DNA of 25,724 bases from the NCBI GenBank assembly GCA_902496775.1, contig CABVCF010000023.1, positions 1-25,724 of the forward strand, read 5' to 3'. Under the pieces are notes generated by a model, which saw nothing but the letters and a program-made list of their open reading frames with translations, was not told the origin of the DNA and searched no databases. The position numbers and the translations under genes were made by a program. Shown here piece by piece: positions 21,261 to 25,724 of the stretch (positions are counted from its first letter, which is position 1; each line of letters opens with the position of its first letter). The DNA comes from an uncultured Collinsella sp. (GTDB lineage Bacteria; Actinomycetota; Coriobacteriia; Coriobacteriales; Coriobacteriaceae).

Positions 21261-21743
21261 TTAGCGCAGCAGCTCGGTGAGGTTGCGCTTAAAGCGAGCC
21301 CGGTCTTCGCTGGTAAATGCCGCCGGTCCGCGAGTGCGTCCGCCGGCGCGGCGCACCTTCTTTTCCTCGTGGCGAATAAACAGTTGCATGTCGATGGTCG
21401 CCTTGTCGTAGACGCGCCCGCGCACACCGATTGCGGCGGCATCGCGGCCGAGCACCATGCTCGCCAAGCCAATGTCCTGCGTCACGACTACGTCGCCCGC
21501 CTGCAGGCGTTCGACAATGGCAAAGTCGGCGCTGTCGGCGCCCACGCTCACATCGAGCGTCGTGACCCAAAAGCCGCGTCGCGCGTGCTCGGCATCACGC
21601 GGGTCGTCGCGGCGAATGTGCCGTTCCAGGTTTTGCGTGCTGTTGCCGGCGATAACAGCGGCGACGCCCGCCCGCCGCGCGCAATCAATCGACTCGCGCG
21701 TGACCGGGCAGGCGTCGGCATCAATAAAGAGCGTTCGCGGCAT
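21261..21743 (-). CDS. YaiI/YqxD-family (DUF188) protein
   Basis: A 160-residue protein matching the DUF188 family. The NYN/PIN-like acidic motif is FIDADACPV (Asp8, Asp10) and a second acidic motif is VVTQDIGLASMVL; the basic tail KKVRRAGGRTRGP is typical. The fold suggests a metal-dependent nuclease, but no function has been shown for the family as far as I know. Its ATG directly follows the stop codon of the HdeD-like gene with no base between, so the two are translated in sequence from one transcript. Length and motifs are complete. Confidence 0.9.
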   Translation of the reverse strand: MPRTLFIDADACPVTRESIDCARRAGVAAVIAGNSTQNLERHIRRDDPRDAEHARRGFWVTTLDVSVGADSADFAIVERLQAGDVVVTQDIGLASMVLGRDAAAIGVRGRVYDKATIDMQLFIRHEEKKVRRAGGRTRGPAAFTSEDRARFKRNLTELLR

Positions 21744-22346
21744 CTAGTACACCAGTTTGCCAAATTGAATAGCGCGAACAATCAGCGTAACGCCAAACAC
21801 CAGCAGCGCGGCGCCGCTAAAGATAACGAGCATCTTGGCCGACCACAGCGGATAGATAAACACGAACATGCCGGCGATGATGGAGAGTGCGCCGCTCAGG
21901 ATAGCGAGGGCGCGGTTGGACGAAAGCTCGGACTCCAGAATGGACATGACACCTTCGACAATCCAGCCAAAGCCGGCCACGATAACCACCATCGTGGTGA
22001 GCGTCGCGGTCGAGAAGGCCTGGTTGCGCAGGATTATGACGCCGCCCAAGATAATGAGTAGGTTGGAGATGATGCTCGTCACGCGCCAGCCGGTGGGCAG
22101 CAGCGGCTCAAAAATGGCAGTGAACAGCCTGATGGCTGCCGTAATCACAAAGTAGAAGCCCAGGACGGTCGTCAAAAAGACGAGGGACTTGGCGGGTGCA
22201 AAAAGCAGCGCGATACCAGCAATGAACGCCACGACGCCCGTGATGGCGTAGATCCAGCGCACGGCCTTGACGGCTTTGCCCGCCATGCTTTTCTCGTCAA
22301 ATCCAAACTGGCTCGATTTTTGGTCATCGTTCTTAAAGATGCCCAT
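21744..22346 (-). CDS. HdeD/DUF308-family membrane protein
   Basis: A 200-residue protein. After a 25-residue polar N-terminus come about six hydrophobic helices in pairs (AITGVVAFIAGIALLF, LVFLTTVLGFYFVITAAI, SIISNLLIILGGVIIL, LTTMVVIVAGFGWIVEGV, ALAILSGALSIIAGMFVFI, MLVIFSGAALLVFGVTLI), the DUF308 repeat pattern. HdeD in E. coli is linked to acid resistance; here only a membrane role can be stated. ATG 22346 has AAAGGAG upstream; the longer frame starting at 22445 lacks one. It is coupled to the DUF188 gene and diverges from the nitroreductase gene. Confidence 0.85.
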   Translation of the reverse strand: MGIFKNDDQKSSQFGFDEKSMAGKAVKAVRWIYAITGVVAFIAGIALLFAPAKSLVFLTTVLGFYFVITAAIRLFTAIFEPLLPTGWRVTSIISNLLIILGGVIILRNQAFSTATLTTMVVIVAGFGWIVEGVMSILESELSSNRALAILSGALSIIAGMFVFIYPLWSAKMLVIFSGAALLVFGVTLIVRAIQFGKLVY

Positions 22347-22563
22347 AATGTCTCCTTTCCGTGCTGTGCACGTCGCGTTCATTGCTCTCCGTGCGGCGTA
22401 CGCCAAAAGTGTTGCAACAAGTATCGCCCAAGGGCGCCGATGCATGGGGCGGGAAGGACGAATTGCCGCCCCACATTCTCGAATTGTTACTTTTGTTCCC
22501 GCTCCAGTGAGGATTAATCAACAATTGTAGAACATTGCAGCCCTGTTCGTTATTGCCTACGTT

Positions 22564-22582
22564 TTAGGTTAGATTTTCCTAA
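22564..22582 (+). promoter_or_regulatory. DtxR/IdeR-like iron-box candidate before the nitroreductase gene
   Basis: TTAGGTTAGATTTTCCTAA agrees with the DtxR/IdeR consensus TTAGGTTAGSCTAACCTAA at 15 of 19 positions; the whole left half-site and the outer right arm are intact. It ends 28 bases before the ATG and lies in the divergent gap with the HdeD-like gene. A possible -10 (TAGATT, 22570-22575) overlaps it. The window encodes a DtxR-like protein that could bind here. Confidence 0.5.
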
Positions 22583-22610
22583 GGACAATTGGCTTGTATT
22601 GGGGGTCCCT

Positions 22611-23282
22611 ATGAACGAAGCAGTTCCCGCAGCGCCGGTAAGCGCTGAGTCGATGGCAAAGCAGGGTTGCGAAAAGCTCGGCTTGGACGCGTTTGATGCG
22701 TTGGTTCGCTGCGCCCGCACGTGCCGTCGCTTTGACGAGTCCATGCGCGTGCCGCATGAGCTTTTGCTTGAGCTGGCGGAGCTGGCGCACCTGACTCCCT
22801 GTGGTGCCAATGCTCAGCGTCTGCGTTTTCATGTGGTAAGCGGTGCAGAGGACTGCGCGCGTGTATTTGACGAGCTTGCATGGGCCGGTGCGCTCAAGGA
22901 TTGGCCGGGTCCCGATGAGGGCGAGCGCCCGACCGGCTACATCGCGATTCTTGCTGAGCGCGCCGTTCCGGGCAAGCCCGCCGCTCCCATTACCGAGGTC
23001 GACACGGGCATTGCCGCGCAGACGATGATGCTCGCCGCCCGCAGCGCCACGCCCGAGGTGGCAGCCTGCATGTTCAAGGCCTTTACGCCCCACGCGATCG
23101 ATGCCATGGGGCTCGATAACGACAAGTATGAGCTCAAGCTGATCATGGCGTTTGGCGTTCCGGCCGAGACACAGGTGATCGATGCGATCGATTCCAACCC
23201 CGACGGCTCCATCAATTATTGGCGCGACGAGGCGCGGGTGCACCACGTACCCAAGCGTCCGCTTGCCGACGTGCTGCTGTAG
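22611..23282 (+). CDS. Nitroreductase-family FMN oxidoreductase
   Basis: A 223-residue flavoprotein. FMN-binding signatures are TCRRF (37-41, the R-x-(x)-R-x-F start motif) and TPCGANAQRLRF (62-73), followed by DTGIAAQTMMLAA, which stacks on the flavin. Members reduce nitro compounds, quinones or other small acceptors with NAD(P)H; the natural substrate is not known, and in gut anaerobes they often take part in xenobiotic reduction. ATG 22611 follows GGGGGT, a modest ribosome-binding site; TTG 22599 in frame is less likely. The iron-box-like site upstream suggests metal-dependent expression. Confidence 0.88.
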   Translation: MNEAVPAAPVSAESMAKQGCEKLGLDAFDALVRCARTCRRFDESMRVPHELLLELAELAHLTPCGANAQRLRFHVVSGAEDCARVFDELAWAGALKDWPGPDEGERPTGYIAILAERAVPGKPAAPITEVDTGIAAQTMMLAARSATPEVAACMFKAFTPHAIDAMGLDNDKYELKLIMAFGVPAETQVIDAIDSNPDGSINYWRDEARVHHVPKRPLADVLL

Positions 23283-23316
23283 TTGTGCGTCGTTGCGGTG
23301 CAATCCGGCGACAAAA

Positions 23317-23350
23317 TCACCACAAAGGCTCCTGTCCCCTTTGTGGTGGT
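23317..23350. repeat. Palindromic repeat, ACCACCACAAAGG family (inverted copy)
   Basis: TCACCACAAAGG, CTCCTGTCC and CCTTTGTGGTGGT in turn; its reverse complement matches 10624-10658 at all but about three positions. It lies between the nitroreductase stop and the start of the first histidine phosphatase, ending 15 bases before that GTG. Confidence 0.8.
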
Positions 23351-23365
23351 ACGAGGGGAGGGTGT

Positions 23366-23908
23366 GTGGCAGATCTGTATTTGGTGCGGCATGGGCAGAC
23401 TGAGCTCAATGTGCAGAGCATTTTGCAGGGCTGGCACGATTCGCCGCTTACGGCGCGCGGGCGCGAGCAGGCGCTGACGGCGCGTACGGCGTTTGCGGCG
23501 CGTAGCGTGGCCTTTGATCATGTGTATTCCTCGCCGTTGGGCCGGGCGCGGCATACGGCCGAGCTTATCGTTGGCGAGGGTCGTTCCATTGAGCTGGTCG
23601 ATGACCTGCGTGAGTGGCATTTTGGCTCGCTGGAGGGCACATCAAATCGCGATATGCCGTCGCAGCCCTGGGGTGATTATCCGGTTGCCTTTGGTGGCGA
23701 GTCGGAAGTGCAGCTTCAGTCGCGCATGGTCGCGGCGCTGTCCCGCATCATGGCCAGGCCGCAGCACGACTGCGTGCTGGCGGTTTCCCACGGCTCAGCC
23801 TGCCAGGAGTTTCTTGAGTATGTGACTGGCAGGGGAGAGCTACCCGACAACGGTGCCGTGCTTCATTTTGGCTATTGCGACGGGGCGTTTTCGCTCTTGG
23901 GTTGGTAA
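23366..23908 (+). CDS. Histidine phosphatase family protein (first of a tandem pair)
   Basis: A 180-residue phosphoglycerate-mutase-like phosphatase. The catalytic core is seen as YLVRHGQTE (His9 takes the phosphate), Arg60 in SSPLGRAR, Glu83 in DLREWHFG and the second His142 in VSHGSA. Members of this broad family act on sugar phosphates, cobalamin precursors or other small phosphates; no cob genes are near. GTG 23366 is chosen: GGGGAGG lies just before it and the conserved domain starts at the second residue, whereas the longer frame runs back through the palindromic repeat and the nitroreductase gene. The paralogue follows after 17 bases. Confidence 0.88.
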   Translation: MADLYLVRHGQTELNVQSILQGWHDSPLTARGREQALTARTAFAARSVAFDHVYSSPLGRARHTAELIVGEGRSIELVDDLREWHFGSLEGTSNRDMPSQPWGDYPVAFGGESEVQLQSRMVAALSRIMARPQHDCVLAVSHGSACQEFLEYVTGRGELPDNGAVLHFGYCDGAFSLLGW

Positions 23909-23925
23909 CGAACGAAAGGACTCCT

Positions 23926-24561
23926 ATGAATAAAGACCTGTATCTGGTTCGTCATGGGCAGACAATATTCAACCTTAAGCGCATCATTCAGGGTTGGAGT
24001 GACTCGCCGCTCACGCAGCTGGGATGCGACCAGGCGGCGCGCACCGGCATGTTTTTACGTGCGCGCGGCATTGAGCCCGACCACGTTTACACCTCTACGC
24101 TGCACCGCACCGAACAGACCATCGCCAACCTGTGGCCGGGCATGACGTACGAGCGCCTGGACGGTCTGCGTGAGTGGTTCTTTGGCGACTTTGAGGCCGA
24201 GCGCGTGATGCTTATGCCCGAGCGCCCGTGGCGAGATTTCTATCGTCAGTTTGGCGGCGAGGGCCAGATGCAGGTGCGTGAGCGCATGGCGGCGACGATA
24301 ACCGATCTTATGCAGCGTCCGGACCATATGTGCGTGCTCGCGGTAAGCCATGGCTCGGCCATCAAGGAGTTCATGGACCATGTGAAGGGTGCGGCGGCTG
24401 ACGAGCGCGATCGCGTGCCGGGCAACTGCTCGGTGCTGCACTTTGCGTTTGATGATGCGACGGATACGTTTGAACTGGTTGAGATTTTTACGCAGGAAGA
24501 CTACGCGCGCGAGCTGGGGCTTGAACCGCTCGTGGCTACTGCGGGTCCGCAGCGCGGATAA
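23926..24561 (+). CDS. Histidine phosphatase family protein (second of a tandem pair)
   Basis: A 211-residue paralogue of the preceding gene: YLVRHGQTIFN (His10), QGWSDSPLT against QGWHDSPLT, LREWFFG against LREWHFG, and VSHGSA (His142), with equal spacing to residue 150. It differs by a C-terminal extension of about 30 residues ending LVATAGPQRG. The catalytic residues are intact. AAAGGA at 23915-23920 precedes the ATG. The two genes are one transcript and arose by tandem duplication; separate substrates are likely but unknown. Confidence 0.9.
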   Translation: MNKDLYLVRHGQTIFNLKRIIQGWSDSPLTQLGCDQAARTGMFLRARGIEPDHVYTSTLHRTEQTIANLWPGMTYERLDGLREWFFGDFEAERVMLMPERPWRDFYRQFGGEGQMQVRERMAATITDLMQRPDHMCVLAVSHGSAIKEFMDHVKGAAADERDRVPGNCSVLHFAFDDATDTFELVEIFTQEDYARELGLEPLVATAGPQRG

Positions 24562-24604
24562 CGCGAGCGCGGCGGCACGGGTCGCCGGCATAACTTCTCG
24601 ACGC

Positions 24605-24643
24605 AAAAGAGGCGGAGATGCATGTACCTGCTGCATCTCTGCC
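24605..24643 (-). terminator. Terminator of the DUF1015-like gene (possibly bidirectional)
   Basis: On the minus strand GGCAGAGATGCA pairs with TGCATCTCCGCC (one mismatch, nine-base loop; plus coordinates 24611-24622 and 24632-24643), followed by TCTTTTG. On the plus strand the tail is CCCTGTTTG, poorer but perhaps enough for the histidine phosphatase transcript. Confidence 0.7.
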
Positions 24644-24690
24644 CCCTGTTTGTTGAGCTGCCGATTTTTGTGCTGGGCGGTCTGGTCTTG

Positions 24691-25380
24691 TTAGAACCGC
24701 GCGACCTGGTGCGTGAGCAAACCCGTCGGAACTCGCGGCGCGCCGCTGGCGACCTGCGCGGCGGGGAAGAACACAGCTACGGCAAAGTTGAACGGCTCTT
24801 TGCCCTTGTAGGTACCGGCGGCACGGGCATCGTCGGCCAGGAGCTGTGATGCCCCGGCTAGTGCGGTAGCGTAGGCAGGGTCGTCGGCCAGTGCCGGCTC
24901 CGGCGCCTGGTCGAGCATGGCACGGATGGCGCCGACGGCGTCCTCGCGCTTGACCTCCCACACGCGGTGCGTGATGCCCGCAGGATCGGTGACGGCGTAG
25001 AGCGAGGCGCCCTCTTTGGCAGCGCTCAGGATGATGTCCATGACGGGCGACGCCTCGTAGGCGAGCGACACGGGGCGCGGCTGCACCTTGAGCTCGGCGA
25101 TCGCGTGCGCGGCGGCGAGTGCGTCGACGCTCTCGGCGGCAGCCTCATTGCTAGCCGTCAGCACGTTAACCGGGCAGATCGCCACAACGCCCGTCACGCG
25201 CCCCGGCTCCCCCGAGCATTCGTACACGTAATACGCTGCACCCGGGTCCTTGAGCATCAGGCCATCGGCAATGGCTCCGCGCAGAGCATCGTTGCCGCTC
25301 AGGATGCTGCCCATTGCGGGCAGCGCCTCGAGCACGCGGTCCTGAGCCGGGCGGATGCAGGGAAACGGAAGTGCTTTCAT
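24691..25380 (-). CDS. Short DUF1015-like protein
   Basis: A 229-residue protein. The start (ALPFPCIRPAQDRVLEALPA) mirrors the DUF1015 opening (I-R-P-F..R-P), the middle (AAYYVYECSGEPGRVTGVVAICPV) matches its strand pair, and EPFNFAVAVFFPAAQV matches the late EFNFFL/V-VLFP element. Usual members have about 400 residues; this one stops soon after that element and lacks the ADGHHR motif. The next 50 bases are a terminator, so there is no lost 3' half and no evident frameshift: it looks naturally short or decayed long ago. AAGGAC precedes the ATG. It follows an M20 peptidase gene by 39 bases on the same strand. Function unknown. Confidence 0.5.
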   Translation of the reverse strand: MKALPFPCIRPAQDRVLEALPAMGSILSGNDALRGAIADGLMLKDPGAAYYVYECSGEPGRVTGVVAICPVNVLTASNEAAAESVDALAAAHAIAELKVQPRPVSLAYEASPVMDIILSAAKEGASLYAVTDPAGITHRVWEVKREDAVGAIRAMLDQAPEPALADDPAYATALAGASQLLADDARAAGTYKGKEPFNFAVAVFFPAAQVASGAPRVPTGLLTHQVARF

Positions 25381-25419
25381 GGGCGGTCCTTACGCGCGAG
25401 TCGGTTTATTCGCGGCTTA

Positions 25420-25724
25420 TTATGCCCCAACTTGGCTATCCGCGCCCCAGAGTATGTTGTCGGCGAGCGCGATCAGCACGCTCTGGCAGCGAACGATATC
25501 GGCGTGGGGCACATATTCGTTGGGCTTGTGCGCGAGCGCGAGCGACCCGGGACCGTAGCTCATGCAATTGCGGTTACCTGTCTTGCCGGCAATGACGGCG
25601 GTGTCGGTGTAGCCGGTAAAGAAGCCGACGGTCGTGTCCGCGTCCGTCACATCGTCTGCTGCGCACTTGAGTGCAGCTAGAAGGGGAGAGTTCGGGTCGC
25701 GCTCGATGGCGGGGCGGTCGCCCG
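25420..25724 (-). CDS. M20-family peptidase/deacylase, C-terminal part (runs off the window)
   Basis: The frame is open from the stop at 25420 to the right edge, giving about 101 residues. The C-terminal sequence FTGYTDTAVIAGKTGNR, then SYGPGSLALAHKPNEYV with the zinc-binding His of AHKPNEYV, is typical of M20 enzymes of the ArgE/DapE/ACY1 type. The usual RPAxExDPxxPL stretch that opens the last catalytic segment is also there. The start and the other zinc ligands lie outside the window, so the substrate (acyl-amino acid or peptide) cannot be told. It is the upstream gene of a pair with the DUF1015-like gene. Confidence 0.85.
   Translation of the reverse strand, partial: GDRPAIERDPNSPLLAALKCAADDVTDADTTVGFFTGYTDTAVIAGKTGNRNCMSYGPGSLALAHKPNEYVPHADIVRCQSVLIALADNILWGADSQVGA

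Noticed and set aside
24601..25380. Frameshift or truncation of a full-length DUF1015 gene
   Set aside because: No other frame downstream continues the family sequence and a terminator closes the gene within 50 bases of its stop.

Overview
The window is high-GC, compact bacterial chromosome. Gene content, protein style and the pattern of intergenic repeats point to the actinobacterial class Coriobacteriia, most likely Collinsella or a close relative; that placement is inferred from protein likeness, not from a marker gene. No rRNA, tRNA, CRISPR array, phage gene or transposase gene was seen. About 27 protein genes are supported, one of them cut by the right edge.

Left part (1-6.6 kb): an upstream terminator and a palindromic repeat cluster, then tgt (queuosine tRNA modification), a LOG-family phosphoribohydrolase with a structured, terminator-bearing leader, a DinJ/YafQ-type toxin-antitoxin pair with a 17-bp-arm palindrome over its promoter, a divergent pair of DegV lipid-binding protein and HAD phosphatase, and an M20 dipeptidase. 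Middle (6.6-13.4 kb): a tightly packed pstSCAB phosphate-uptake operon without phoU, then an Uup-like ABC-F ATPase and a Cof-type HAD hydrolase.

Metal section (13.5-21.1 kb): a DtxR/MntR-like metalloregulator; on the other strand a zinc/cadmium efflux operon (SmtB-like repressor, free-standing HMA metal-binding protein, P1B-2 ATPase) with three near-identical operators, two of them at a near-consensus promoter; and a PF11449-type putative manganese transporter whose promoter carries a perfect inverted repeat. A 19-bp sequence resembling the DtxR/IdeR iron box also lies before a nitroreductase gene at 22.6 kb. Between the zinc operon and a DEDDh exonuclease lies an AT-richer island with an orphan AbiEi-like/PD-(D/E)XK nuclease gene, bracketed by three copies of a GTGCA...GAGTATT element, two of which form a 45-bp inverted pair just 3' of the gene. 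This is the strongest candidate for something undescribed.

Right part (21.2-25.7 kb): a YaiI/YqxD (DUF188) protein coupled to an HdeD-like membrane protein, a nitroreductase, two tandem histidine phosphatases, a short DUF1015-like protein and the C-terminal end of an M20 peptidase.

Across the window at least five classes of short intergenic palindrome share a GGGAC core (GGGGACGTTC, GGGGACAGTCCC, GGGGACAGG, AGGGACTG, GGACATGTCC). They look like REP/BIME-type non-autonomous repeats spread through the genome.
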